Assembly (NCBI RefSeq): GCF_030552475.1
Contig: NZ_JAUPED010000023.1
Coordinates: forward strand, 1-38,321
From: Mariniflexile sp. AS56
GTDB taxonomy: Bacteria > Bacteroidota > Bacteroidia > Flavobacteriales > Flavobacteriaceae
DNA length: 38,321 nt
Direction: 5' to 3'
Of this stretch, positions 9,060-17,054 are shown piece after piece. Below the pieces are notes generated by a model. That model did no database searches, was not told the DNA's origin, and saw nothing but the letters and a program-made list of their open reading frames with translations. The translations under genes were made by a program, and so were the position numbers. Positions within the stretch are counted from its first letter, which is position 1, and each line of letters opens with the position of its first letter.

Positions 9060-9113
9060 TGCTCTAAATTTATGTATATTCAACCTTTAAAAAATTAGTA
9101 AAATTGCCGAATA

Positions 9114-9866
9114 ATGACTGAACCGTACGTAACTCTAAATATTAAAAATAACGTTGGATATATAGAATTTTTTCATCCAAACCGAAATTCCATGCCTAGT
9201 GTTGTTTTAACAAAGTTGAAAGAAGCTATTGAAGCAGCAGGAGAGCATACCGAAATTCATGTTTTGGTCTTGCAAAGTGGTGGTGATCGTACTTTTTGTG
9301 CAGGTGCTAGTTTTAATGAAGTGATGGCGGTAAGTAATGCAGAAGAAGGTAAAACATTCTTTTCTGGTTTTGCAAATGTTATTAATGCCATGCGAACCTG
9401 TCCAAAACTTATTATTGGGCGTGTACAAGGAAAAACCGTTGGTGGAGGGGTTGGTTTAGCTGCTGCAACCGATTATTGTTTGGCAACCAAATTCGCATCC
9501 ATAAGGCTAAGTGAATTAAGTATTGGTATAGGGCCGTTTGTAATAGAACCAGCCGTAACAAGAAAAATAGGCTTAGCTGCTATGTCGCAAATGACTATTG
9601 ATGCTGAAACGTTTTTTTCTGCGGAATGGGCTAAAGAAAAAGGACTGTATGCCGATGTTTTTGAAACCACTAAAGCATTAGATGAAGCTGTAACTGAACT
9701 AGCCGAAAAATTAAGTAGCTATAACCCAGAAGCTTTAAAGCAAATGAAGTCTGTTTTTTGGAATGGGACCCAAAATTGGGGTCTCCTTTTAACCGAACGT
9801 GCCGAAATTAGCGGCGCTTTGGTGTTGAGTGAATTTACTAAAAGTACATTGAAACGGTTTAGGTAG
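9114..9866 (+). CDS. Enoyl-CoA hydratase/isomerase family (crotonase-fold) protein
   Basis: This 250-aa cytosolic protein has the usual crotonase length. Visible motifs are the oxyanion-hole region FCAGASF (residues 61-67), the second oxyanion GGG (110-112), and a conserved acidic residue, Glu134, in RLSELSIGIG. Two-glutamate hydratases carry Glu in the GGGxE position; here that residue is Gly114. A hydratase using two glutamates is therefore less likely than a one-acid isomerase or another crotonase-fold acyl-CoA reaction. The substrate cannot be read from sequence. The stop overlaps the stop of the convergent phenylalanine hydroxylase by a few bases. Aromatic or branched-chain catabolism is possible from context but unproven. 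Confidence 0.85.
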   Translation: MTEPYVTLNIKNNVGYIEFFHPNRNSMPSVVLTKLKEAIEAAGEHTEIHVLVLQSGGDRTFCAGASFNEVMAVSNAEEGKTFFSGFANVINAMRTCPKLIIGRVQGKTVGGGVGLAAATDYCLATKFASIRLSELSIGIGPFVIEPAVTRKIGLAAMSQMTIDAETFFSAEWAKEKGLYADVFETTKALDEAVTELAEKLSSYNPEALKQMKSVFWNGTQNWGLLLTERAEISGALVLSEFTKSTLKRFR

Positions 9867-11625
9867 TTTTATCTACCGTTGCTTGTTTTATAATAAGTAG
9901 TCCATCATCAATCAATCTCCCAACTTCGGGTTTGTTTTGTTTAACACCTTCTAAATGGTTTAGTATCGCTGTACACAAGTTGGTTTCGTTGCCTATAAAA
10001 GCCAGTTCGTATAATTCAATGGCTAATAACCAATCGGTAGGGTGGTTTTCAATAAGCGCTTCTAAGACTTTAGTTCTAGAAATAGTTTTATTGCTGCCTT
10101 CACGATATTCTCTTACTTGTTGATAAAGCGTTTCTAATTTGATTTGCTTACTAGATTTTTTAATATGAATGGTTTGCGATGTTGGGGTATGTGTTATTAA
10201 ATTGAAGCTGGTTAAATCTGCTGGTCCAGAAAAAGCAGAAACAATAGTTTTACCTATAGCCATGTCATAATTTCCCCATTCAGGTTTAAACAAAATAGTG
10301 TCGCCATGTTTTACGGTACAATTGCTAAAACTGATAAGGATTATTTTTCCTTGTAGATTGCGTTTTCCTGTTATAATATCACCAGAAACTGTGATGTCTC
10401 CTTCAAATTCTAGGGTAATGTTTTTTTCTTCGTAAATAAGATACGCACTTAAATCACGCGGACTCATGTCTTCAATGGCTAAATTAATGCCTTTAAGTTT
10501 CCCTATGGGCGATCCAAAACCATCAGCATGTGCGTTTATGCCGTGACCAATAAGTTCCTTTTCTCTATATGATAAGGCGGTTTCTCCTGTAGTTTGAATA
10601 TAAACAGGGTTACCATTATCTTCAACAACCTGTGTAAATACACCTGATATTTGCAAGCCTGTACTCAATTCAATAGTTCCTAATGCGTTGGATTGAATTA
10701 GTTTTTTAATACCAGAAAGACCTCCTTTTCGCAAGGCCATCGAATTGGCGAAGGCTTCTAAAACCAAGCTTAAATGCGAGAAATCTGGTGTAACAAAAAG
10801 CTGAGGTTGTGGCTTTGTTATATCGAAATTTTTATAAGTTGCCTCAATGGTATAAGGTAGTTTTTTTACGTCATCCGTCATGCACCAAGCGCTTTCTCCA
10901 ATAGAAGATAGTAATCCGGCACCGTAAATTTTTGGGTTTTCCAAGGTGCCTATCAAGCCATATTCAACCGTCCACCAATGTAAGTTTCGAATCAATGCCA
11001 TTTCACTGGGCTCTCCCATATTATTTTGCAAGTCTTCTACTTTTTTTTCCGCGGAAGCGATAGCAACTTCATTAGAATTCGGAGCCTCTTTGATGATGGA
11101 TAGATGTCTCACCGCTTCATACAATTCATAATCTTTGGCCGATGAAATGGCTTTGCAACCTATTTCACCAAAGCGACGTAAATATTCGGCATATTCAGGG
11201 TTGGCAATAATAGGGGCATGTCCAGCACCTTCGTGAATAATGTCTGGCGCAGGGGTGTATTCAATATGTTCTAACTGTCTAATATCACTAGCAATTACTA
11301 ATACATTATATGCTTGAAATTCCATAAAAGCATTTGGAGGAATAAAACCATCCACTGCTACGGCTGCCCAACCAATATCTTGCAGAATACGGTTCATGCC
11401 ATACATATTAGGAATGCTGTCAATAGAGATACCTGTTAAATTTAAACCTTCTATATACGATTTGTGAGCAACTGTTTTAAGAAAATCGACATTTTTACGC
11501 ATCACATAGCGCCAAACTGCTTGGTCTATTGCCGAGTAGTTCGCATAGTCCTGTGGCTTAATAAACTGTAATAAATGTTTAGGTAAGCGGTTTAATATAG
11601 GGTTTGATTCTATAGAATTAAGCAT
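9859..11625 (-). CDS. phhA: Aromatic amino acid hydroxylase, probably phenylalanine 4-monooxygenase (long form)
   Basis: This cytosolic enzyme uses Fe(II) and a pterin to hydroxylate phenylalanine to tyrosine. The catalytic domain spans about residues 25-290. The iron ligands are recognisable as His131 and His136 in HEGAGH and Glu221 in VEYGLIGT, followed by the family hallmark YGAGLLSSIGES. At 588 aa it is about twice the length of the proteobacterial enzyme. Residues about 300-588 form an extra beta-rich region followed by a helical tail, with no function I can name. The long form appears common in Bacteroidota, from memory. Phe versus Tyr or Trp specificity is assigned by family only. A palindrome just upstream of the start (11653-11666) may be an operator. 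Confidence 0.88.
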   Translation of the reverse strand: MLNSIESNPILNRLPKHLLQFIKPQDYANYSAIDQAVWRYVMRKNVDFLKTVAHKSYIEGLNLTGISIDSIPNMYGMNRILQDIGWAAVAVDGFIPPNAFMEFQAYNVLVIASDIRQLEHIEYTPAPDIIHEGAGHAPIIANPEYAEYLRRFGEIGCKAISSAKDYELYEAVRHLSIIKEAPNSNEVAIASAEKKVEDLQNNMGEPSEMALIRNLHWWTVEYGLIGTLENPKIYGAGLLSSIGESAWCMTDDVKKLPYTIEATYKNFDITKPQPQLFVTPDFSHLSLVLEAFANSMALRKGGLSGIKKLIQSNALGTIELSTGLQISGVFTQVVEDNGNPVYIQTTGETALSYREKELIGHGINAHADGFGSPIGKLKGINLAIEDMSPRDLSAYLIYEEKNITLEFEGDITVSGDIITGKRNLQGKIILISFSNCTVKHGDTILFKPEWGNYDMAIGKTIVSAFSGPADLTSFNLITHTPTSQTIHIKKSSKQIKLETLYQQVREYREGSNKTISRTKVLEALIENHPTDWLLAIELYELAFIGNETNLCTAILNHLEGVKQNKPEVGRLIDDGLLIIKQATVDKTT

Positions 11626-11652
11626 AAACGTATTTTTGAAATATTGTTAGTA

Positions 11653-11666
11653 AAAATACGTATTTT
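11653..11666. promoter_or_regulatory. 14-bp palindrome upstream of phhA, possible operator
   Basis: AAAATACGTATTTT is a perfect palindrome 27 bp upstream of the phhA start codon. A matching half-site, ACGTATTTTT, starts at 11628, exactly 30 bp from the one at 11658, about three helical turns. Such spacing fits a regulator binding one DNA face. The regulator is unknown. Confidence 0.4.
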
Positions 11667-11814
11667 GATGATTATTAATTGTTATTGTGGTGTTAAATTA
11701 AGAAAATGATTTTAAAGCCCTCCGAATGTATGTTTTTTATATTAATTTAAAATTGGAGACTGTTAATATTAATGCGTGGTTGTTGAAGACTATCAAGTGT
11801 AATTTCCCTTAAAT

Positions 11815-11850
11815 AAAAAAGCAACTAACAGTGATGCTAGTTGCTTTTTA
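11815..11850. terminator. Bidirectional-looking terminator
   Basis: AAAAAGCAACTA (ending 11827) pairs with TAGTTGCTTTTT (11838-11849). Flanking A- and T-runs let it act on either strand. It lies downstream of the minus-strand DUF4136 lipoprotein gene and is likely its terminator. The rest of 11626-11952 holds only the phhA promoter region. Confidence 0.75.
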
Positions 11851-11952
11851 TGGTCGAGCGCAGTTAGTTGCTTGCTAATACTATATATTAGAAGTTTATA
11901 ACTGCATTTAAAATAGATGGTTTTTAAACGTTTAGACCTGTTTTGTAGTGTA

Positions 11953-12504
11953 TTATTGCGCCATTCCTGGAGGGTATTTCTCCATGATTTTAGATACAAA
12001 TTCTTGAATGCGTTCTTCTTTCTTGTCCATGTTCTGGGTTAAATAACCAGTGCCCATACCTTGCCAAACAAGTTCTTTTTTGTTGGCATCAATTAAATCG
12101 ACATATAAAACGCCTTCTGTTCTGGTGGATATGTTAGGTTGGTTGAAGCCGCCCCAGCCCCATGGACTGTTGTAACCTCCCCAACCCCAACCGCGGTTTC
12201 CCCAGTAGTTATTGTAAACATCTACACGTTGGTTAGATTTGGTAAAAAGGCTAATAAGTAAATCTGGGTTATCTGATTTTGTAAAACCTTTAGCTAAAAG
12301 TTCTGCTTCAATAGCTCGAAGAATTCTACGTTTATCTAAATCGTTAATTTCAGCTTTGTCTATGCCAGTTTTAAAAAAAGCAAAGGTTTTGTATGTTGAA
12401 AAATTAGCGTTTTTGTCATAATCGGTGGCAACGCGAACAGAGCTGCAAGATGTTACCACAAGTAGCAATGCTAAAAAAGGTAGGGCTTTAAGTAAATTTT
12501 TCAT
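11953..12504 (-). CDS. DUF4136-family lipoprotein
   Basis: This is a 183-aa predicted lipoprotein. The signal sequence ends in the lipobox VTSCSS, with Cys20 as the acylation site, so the product is anchored in the cell envelope. The mature part has the DUF4136 pattern: VATDYDKNANFSTYKTFAF near the start, a middle segment DLLISLFTKS, and a C-terminal VDLIDANKKELVWQGMGTG. An insert at about residues 99-126 is rich in Gly, Trp and Asn (RGWGWGGYNSPWGWGG). The family has no assigned activity. It stands between two terminator or gap regions and appears monocistronic. Confidence in the family is high, in function nil. Confidence 0.85.
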   Translation of the reverse strand: MKNLLKALPFLALLLVVTSCSSVRVATDYDKNANFSTYKTFAFFKTGIDKAEINDLDKRRILRAIEAELLAKGFTKSDNPDLLISLFTKSNQRVDVYNNYWGNRGWGWGGYNSPWGWGGFNQPNISTRTEGVLYVDLIDANKKELVWQGMGTGYLTQNMDKKEERIQEFVSKIMEKYPPGMAQ

Positions 12505-12597
12505 AGCTGTTTAGAATTTTTTAGTTTAAAAATACAAATGTTTTGTACTAAATAACATCAACAATCATACCAAGCGCATATAATAAATTAGGATTTA

Positions 12598-12768
12598 CTA
12601 ATTGGAACGATTTATTCTATTGGTTTTATTATCAAACCCGTACGGGCAATGCCTGCAGCCGCTCTCGCAACAATAGCCTTTTTTTAATAAGTATTGTTCG
12701 GTAAAACAGCGGTACCCTTCTGGGGTTAGGTAGTAATCACCTTCTTCAATGGGAATTATTTTTTTCAT
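12598..12768 (-). CDS. DUF5522-family small Cys-rich protein
   Basis: This 56-aa gene sits in what would otherwise be an empty gap. It reads from ATG 12768 to TAG 12598. The product carries KKGYCCESGCRHCPYGF (residues 29-45), with four cysteines and one histidine. That is the signature I recall for the DUF5522 family, which resembles the oxidoreductase-like domain of eukaryotes. The Cys/His cluster suggests metal binding, which is inference. No signal peptide or membrane segment is present, so it is probably cytosolic. It is divergent from the downstream plus-strand operon, with 49 bp between the two starts. Confidence 0.85.
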   Translation of the reverse strand: MKKIIPIEEGDYYLTPEGYRCFTEQYLLKKGYCCESGCRHCPYGFDNKTNRINRSN

Positions 12769-12817
12769 CTAGAGCAAATATAATGTATTTTGGATTGATT
12801 TTTGAACTGGTTTAAGC

Positions 12818-13156
12818 ATGATTTTTATTTCCAAATATTTAGTCCCCAAGGGGTATTTAGGTGTAACATGTTATCCTTTCGTATTTTTAAAAACGAAGGA
12901 ATTAAAGCAGAATGCTGTGTTAGTTAACCATGAAAATATTCATTTAAAACAACAAATGGAAATGCTGGTGGTACTTTTTTATATAATCTATGGCCTAGAG
13001 TTTTTGCTTCGATTCCTGCTATATAAAAACAAGAATCGGGCTTATAGAAACATATCGTTTGAGCGAGAAGCCTATGCACATGAGACCGATTTAGATTATT
13101 TAAAACAACGGAAATTTTGGAGTTTTTTGAAGTATCTTCGCAGCAATGAATTTTAA
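12818..13156 (+). CDS. Small membrane protein with an HExxH motif
   Basis: This 112-aa protein contains NHENIHLKQQ (His38-Glu39-x-x-His42), matching the zinc-metalloprotease HExxH motif. A hydrophobic segment follows at about residues 49-68. Then comes SFEREAYAHE (80-89), where Glu82 or Glu84 could be a third zinc ligand, as in gluzincins. It therefore looks like a stripped-down membrane peptidase-like protein, but activity is not established and the motif could be structural. It is the first gene of a four-gene operon, and its last 11 bases overlap the start of the next gene. Confidence 0.75.
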   Translation: MIFISKYLVPKGYLGVTCYPFVFLKTKELKQNAVLVNHENIHLKQQMEMLVVLFYIIYGLEFLLRFLLYKNKNRAYRNISFEREAYAHETDLDYLKQRKFWSFLKYLRSNEF

Positions 13157-14057
13157 CCTAGAGCATAGCATCAACCAGCAGCTAGTTTTGCCTAACAATA
13201 AAGGGGTTACAGTGTGTCTTAAAAGAGAAGATGCTATCCATCCCTTTGTGTCTGGAAATAAATTCCGAAAGCTTAAATATAACCTTCTTGAGGCTGAGAA
13301 GTTGGGGTGTAAAACGCTGCTTACTTTTGGCGGTGCTTACTCTAATCACATTGCGGCGGTAGCTTCTGCTGGGCAACTTATGGGGTTTAATACCATTGGT
13401 GTTATTAGAGGCGATGAATTAAAAGAGGGCATAAATGCTAATACTACCTTAAGTTTTGCTCAAGAATGTGGTATGCAGTTTAAGTTTGTTTCTAGAGAAA
13501 TTTATAGAGAAAAAACCACCGAAGTATTCATTGAAAAACTAAAAACTGAATTTGGCCAGTTTTATTTAATTCCAGAAGGTGGCACGAATACCTTGGCGGT
13601 AGAAGGTTGTGAAGAAATTTTAACGTCTGAAGATGATACGTTCGATTATATATGTTGTGCCGTTGGAACTGGAGGTACTATTTCAGGGCTTATTAATGGT
13701 TCAAAACCCAATCAACAAATTTTAGGATTTCCAGCCTTAAAAGGTGACTTTTTACAACAAGATATTAGTAAATTTGCAACGAAAACGAATTGGGAATTAA
13801 AAACCGATTATCATTTTGGTGGTTATGCAAAAATAAATGCCGAGTTAATAGGGTTTATCAATCAGTTTAAAACAGATTATAATATTCCTTTAGATCCTGT
13901 TTATACAGGGAAAATGATGTTTGGTGTTTTTGATTTAATTGAAAAAGGCTATTTTCCTAAAGGAACAAAAATACTAGCCATTCATACCGGTGGTTTACAG
14001 GGGATAACGGGGATGAATACGATTTTGAAAAAGAAAAATTTACCATTAATAGAATAG
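13146..14057 (+). CDS. PLP-dependent ACC deaminase / D-cysteine desulfhydrase family enzyme
   Basis: This 303-aa fold-type II PLP enzyme has the Schiff-base lysine Lys39 in SGNKFRKL. A substrate and PLP contact region, YSNH, follows near residues 65-68, and the phosphate-binding loop is GTGGTIS (174-180). Family members open the cyclopropane ring of ACC or eliminate sulfide from D-cysteine. The two activities cannot be separated by eye, and Bacteroidota members near cell-wall genes are usually only annotated at family level. The start overlaps the upstream gene by 11 bp and the next gene begins 4 bp after the stop. Cotranscription is therefore very likely. Confidence 0.85.
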   Translation: MNFNLEHSINQQLVLPNNKGVTVCLKREDAIHPFVSGNKFRKLKYNLLEAEKLGCKTLLTFGGAYSNHIAAVASAGQLMGFNTIGVIRGDELKEGINANTTLSFAQECGMQFKFVSREIYREKTTEVFIEKLKTEFGQFYLIPEGGTNTLAVEGCEEILTSEDDTFDYICCAVGTGGTISGLINGSKPNQQILGFPALKGDFLQQDISKFATKTNWELKTDYHFGGYAKINAELIGFINQFKTDYNIPLDPVYTGKMMFGVFDLIEKGYFPKGTKILAIHTGGLQGITGMNTILKKKNLPLIE

Positions 14058-14061
14058 TTTA

Positions 14062-15084
14062 ATGAAGAAAATAATAGTTTTTTGCTTGTTAGCAAGTTTT
14101 GTAGTAAGCTGTGGTGCTAAAAAAGGAGTTGCTAAAAAGAAAGCGTCTAATAAGGCCAAAACAGAACAGGTAGTTAGAAAAAAGGAACCTAGAAATCATT
14201 CAGAAACAGGTTCTAAAGAGGAAGTTGTTAACGGCGTTGAGGTTCGAATTACATCAACTGATGAGTATATCGCACTTTTTAGACCCATCGCCCAAGAGGA
14301 AATGCGTCTATACGGGATACCCGCCAGTATTACGTTGGCGCAAGGTATTTTAGAATCTAACTCAGGAAGAGGGCGACTTGCTGTTGAAGCGAATAACCAT
14401 TTTGGTATTAAATGCCACGATTGGACTGGTGATAAAATTTACCATGATGATGATGCCGATCAAGAATGTTTCAGAAAGTATAATGATTCTAAATATTCAT
14501 ACAGAGACCATTCGTTGTTTTTGTCACAGCGTTCCCGCTACGCAGCGCTTTTCAAACTTAAAAAAGAAGATTATAAAGGTTGGGCACGTGAGTTGAAGAA
14601 AGCAGGCTATGCGACCGATAGTAAGTATCCAGATAAACTTATAAGTTTAATAGGGCGCTATAATTTGCATAAATATGATGAAGAAGTTTTGGGTGATGTG
14701 TATGTGAAATACGAAGAAGAAATAGGTGAGTTTTCCATGTACTATGTAGAAAAGGGAGACACCTTGTATTCCCTTTCTAAAAAATTTAATGTGAGCATAG
14801 ATGAACTTAAGGATTTGAATAACTTAAATAGTACAGTACTTAGTGTTGGTCAGAAAATAAGAATAAATAAAAATGGAACAGAAACGGCTGTGGTTGGAGC
14901 TAATCCAAAAATGGCTGTAAAAGCAATGAAAGTAAACCGTTCTCACACCGTTGAGAAAGGGGAAACTTTGTACTCAATATCAAAACTATATGATATGTCT
15001 GTTGCCGAACTTCAAAAAATGAATGGTTTAAGTGATACAGCTCTAAATATTGGGCAAGAACTTCAAGTGAAACCAGCAAACTAA
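14062..15084 (+). CDS. Lipoprotein glucosaminidase (GH73-like) with two LysM domains
   Basis: This 340-aa protein is a predicted outer-membrane lipoprotein with lipobox VVSCG (Cys17). A basic Lys-rich linker precedes a FlgJ/Auto-type beta-N-acetylglucosaminidase domain at about residues 70-208. The likely catalytic Glu98 lies in [10 protein letters not shown], followed by [11 protein letters not shown]. Two LysM modules, about 227-269 ([15 protein letters not shown]) and 294-337 ([16 protein letters not shown]), would bind peptidoglycan. The protein should cleave glycan strands during wall growth or cell separation. It is the third gene of the operon, 4 bp after the PLP enzyme and 7 bp before hemL. 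Confidence 0.9.
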   Translation: MKKIIVFCLLASFVVSCGAKKGVAKKKASNKAKTEQVVRKKEPRNHSETGSKEEVVNGVEVRITSTDEYIALFRPIAQEEMRLYGIPASITLAQGILESNSGRGRLAVEANNHFGIKCHDWTGDKIYHDDDADQECFRKYNDSKYSYRDHSLFLSQRSRYAALFKLKKEDYKGWARELKKAGYATDSKYPDKLISLIGRYNLHKYDEEVLGDVYVKYEEEIGEFSMYYVEKGDTLYSLSKKFNVSIDELKDLNNLNSTVLSVGQKIRINKNGTETAVVGANPKMAVKAMKVNRSHTVEKGETLYSISKLYDMSVAELQKMNGLSDTALNIGQELQVKPAN

Positions 15085-15091
15085 AATACAA

Positions 15092-16378
15092 ATGAATTAT
15101 ACACGAAGTAGTGCTTTATTTGCACAAGCCGAAAAGGTAATTCCTGGAGGCGTAAACTCACCAGTTAGAGCGTTTAAGGGTGTTGGCGGAACTCCCATTT
15201 TTGTAAAAGAAGCCAAAGGTGCTTATTTATATGACGAAGATGGAAACCGTTTAATTGATTATATAAATTCTTGGGGCCCCATGATTTTGGGGCATGCCTA
15301 CCAACCTGTGGTTGATGCAGTTGTTGAAAAAGCTAAAAAAGGAACCTCGTTTGGAATGCCTACTGAAATTGAAACTCAAATAGCAGAGTTGGCAGTTTCT
15401 ATGGTGCCAAATATTGACAAAATTCGTTTTGTAAACTCAGGAACTGAAGCATGTATGAGTGCCGTTCGTTTGGCAAGAGGTTTTACTAAAAAAGATAAAA
15501 TTATAAAATTCGCAGGTTGTTATCATGGGCATAGCGATTCGTTTTTAATTCAAGCGGGTAGTGGTGCGAGTACGTTTGGTACGCCTAACAGTCCTGGAGT
15601 AACAAAGGGTACTGCAAAAGATACCTTGTTGGCTGCTTATAACGATATTGAAAATGTTGAGCAGTTAATTGAAGCTAATAAAAATGAAATCGCGTGTATT
15701 ATAATTGAACCTGTAGCAGGTAATATGGGCTGTGTACCACCAACACATGATTTTTTACAAAAACTAAGAAGTTTATGTGATTCTCATAATATATTATTGG
15801 TTTTTGATGAGGTAATGACGGGCTTCCGTTTAGCAAAAGGTGGTGCTCAAGAGTTATTTAATATAAGCGCAGATATTGTATGCTTCGGGAAAGTAATTGG
15901 TGGCGGTTTACCAGTGGGTGCCTTTGCAGCGAGGAATGAAATTATGAATGAACTAGCACCTCAAGGTCCTGTTTATCAAGCAGGGACTTTAAGTGGGAAC
16001 CCTTTGGCTATGGCAGCAGGCTTGGCGATGTTAACCGAATTGAATAAAGATGCTGAAGTATTTAATCGTTTAGCTGAAAAAACAGCCTATTTACATAAAG
16101 GTATTGCCCAAGTTTTAACTAAAAATGAGGTGGTGCATACCATTAATAGAGTCGGTTCTATGATTTCGGTGCATTTTGATGCAACTCCGGTTACCGATTT
16201 TACAACAGCTGCTAAAGGTAATAATGAGACTTTTAAAAAGTTTTTTCATGGGTTGCTTAATGAAGGCGTTTACATTGCGCCTAGTGCTTTTGAAACCTGG
16301 TTTATTACCGATGCTTTATCCTATGAAGATTTAGATTTCACTATTGAGGCTGTTAAAAAAGTGTCAAAGACATTATAA
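15092..16378 (+). CDS. hemL: Glutamate-1-semialdehyde 2,1-aminomutase
   Basis: HemL converts glutamate-1-semialdehyde to 5-aminolevulinate in the C5 pathway of tetrapyrrole synthesis, in the cytosol. At 428 aa it is full length. It shows the N-terminal [12 protein letters not shown], the [16 protein letters not shown] block (114-129), the DEVMTGFR motif (239-246) and the PLP lysine Lys267 in [16 protein letters not shown]. It is the last gene of the 12818-16378 operon, and a strong hairpin follows at once. The placement after a peptidoglycan hydrolase looks like an operon of convenience rather than a pathway link. Confidence 0.96.
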   Translation: MNYTRSSALFAQAEKVIPGGVNSPVRAFKGVGGTPIFVKEAKGAYLYDEDGNRLIDYINSWGPMILGHAYQPVVDAVVEKAKKGTSFGMPTEIETQIAELAVSMVPNIDKIRFVNSGTEACMSAVRLARGFTKKDKIIKFAGCYHGHSDSFLIQAGSGASTFGTPNSPGVTKGTAKDTLLAAYNDIENVEQLIEANKNEIACIIIEPVAGNMGCVPPTHDFLQKLRSLCDSHNILLVFDEVMTGFRLAKGGAQELFNISADIVCFGKVIGGGLPVGAFAARNEIMNELAPQGPVYQAGTLSGNPLAMAAGLAMLTELNKDAEVFNRLAEKTAYLHKGIAQVLTKNEVVHTINRVGSMISVHFDATPVTDFTTAAKGNNETFKKFFHGLLNEGVYIAPSAFETWFITDALSYEDLDFTIEAVKKVSKTL

Positions 16379-16384
16379 AATTAG

Positions 16385-16421
16385 AAAGCGCATTTCTAAA
16401 TATAGAAATGCGCTTTGCTTT
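16385..16421. terminator. Strong terminator shared by convergent genes
   Basis: AAAGCGCATTTCTA (16385-16398) is the exact reverse complement of TAGAAATGCGCTTT (16403-16416), with a 4-base loop. It lies a few bases after hemL and before the end of the convergent minus-strand gene, so it could serve both. Confidence 0.8.
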
Positions 16422-16448
16422 AACTAACTAAATTAACAAAACTAAATT

Positions 16449-16928
16449 TTACTGTTTTTTTAAGCGATCGCCTCTTTTTTTACCTTCCTTTTTTTTCATA
16501 CTAACAGCTCTTTGGTGCATTTTTGATTGTGTTTCTTCCCATTTCACAAACTGCTCTTTATTTAAGATAGATTTCATTTTGGCCTTCGTAGCTATTTGAT
16601 GGTCTAACTTGGCGTTTTCCATAGCAAGACGTTCTTCTTTAGATGGTCTTGCTTTTTTATCGCTCGCTTTTTTTGCTTTATACGCAGCCATCATGTTTTT
16701 ACGCGATTTGGCGTTTTCAAGATTTATAGCATAAATGTCTTTTTGTTGCGATCGATTCAAATCTAAATGCAAAGTCATTTTTTTTGTTAGAAGGTTGGCT
16801 GCCTCTTCAGGAGTCAGGTCACTCATTCTATGTGTGCCTTCTTCGCGGTTAGGACGTTCTTTTCTTTCTTCTTGAGCAATACCTTGAATGGATATAAGGG
16901 CTAATGCAATTACTATAAGTCTTTTCAT
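16449..16928 (-). CDS. Small secreted basic helical protein (Spy/CpxP- or DUF4890-like)
   Basis: This 159-aa protein has a signal peptide ending near GIAQ (residues 1-19). The mature protein is strongly basic and mostly helical. It has LTPEEAANLLTKKMTLHLDL (38-57), which resembles the LTxxQ-type helices of periplasmic Spy/CpxP chaperones and the DUF4890 family of Bacteroidota. The tail is very Lys-rich (MKKKEGKKRGDRLKKQ). Function is unknown; a periplasmic chaperone or stress role is a family-level guess. It is monocistronic, with the hemL terminator at its 3' side. Confidence 0.65.
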   Translation of the reverse strand: MKRLIVIALALISIQGIAQEERKERPNREEGTHRMSDLTPEEAANLLTKKMTLHLDLNRSQQKDIYAINLENAKSRKNMMAAYKAKKASDKKARPSKEERLAMENAKLDHQIATKAKMKSILNKEQFVKWEETQSKMHQRAVSMKKKEGKKRGDRLKKQ

Positions 16929-17054
16929 TTTCTTAAATTTTAATGTTATTTGCTATTAGGACTTTCAAACATTAAAAAAGTTTAAACCGCTTAATCAATT
17001 TAACGAGACCTTAACATTGAAAAGCCGCTGATATCATGTGTTTTAGATTTGTAG

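Larger units (their letters stand above)
8075..9113. other. Gene-free interval of about 1 kb with several hairpins
   Basis: No credible open reading frame was found on either strand. The interval holds three strong or fair terminator-like hairpins (8143, 8513, 9015) and one weak one (8776), all with T-runs on the plus strand. It also has a perfect 12-bp stem-loop (8293-8324) and a 10-bp inverted repeat (8452-8461 with 8496-8505). It may hold small RNAs or decayed genes. The last ~50 bp should include the promoter of the crotonase-fold gene. Confidence 0.7.

Noticed and set aside
8075-9113. Integron-like cassette array
   Set aside because: The repeated hairpins differ in sequence and no integrase or matching attC-type sites were seen.
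11793-11999. 68-codon minus-strand reading frame
   Set aside because: It runs through the terminator hairpin at 11815-11850 and overlaps the end of the DUF4136 gene in another frame.
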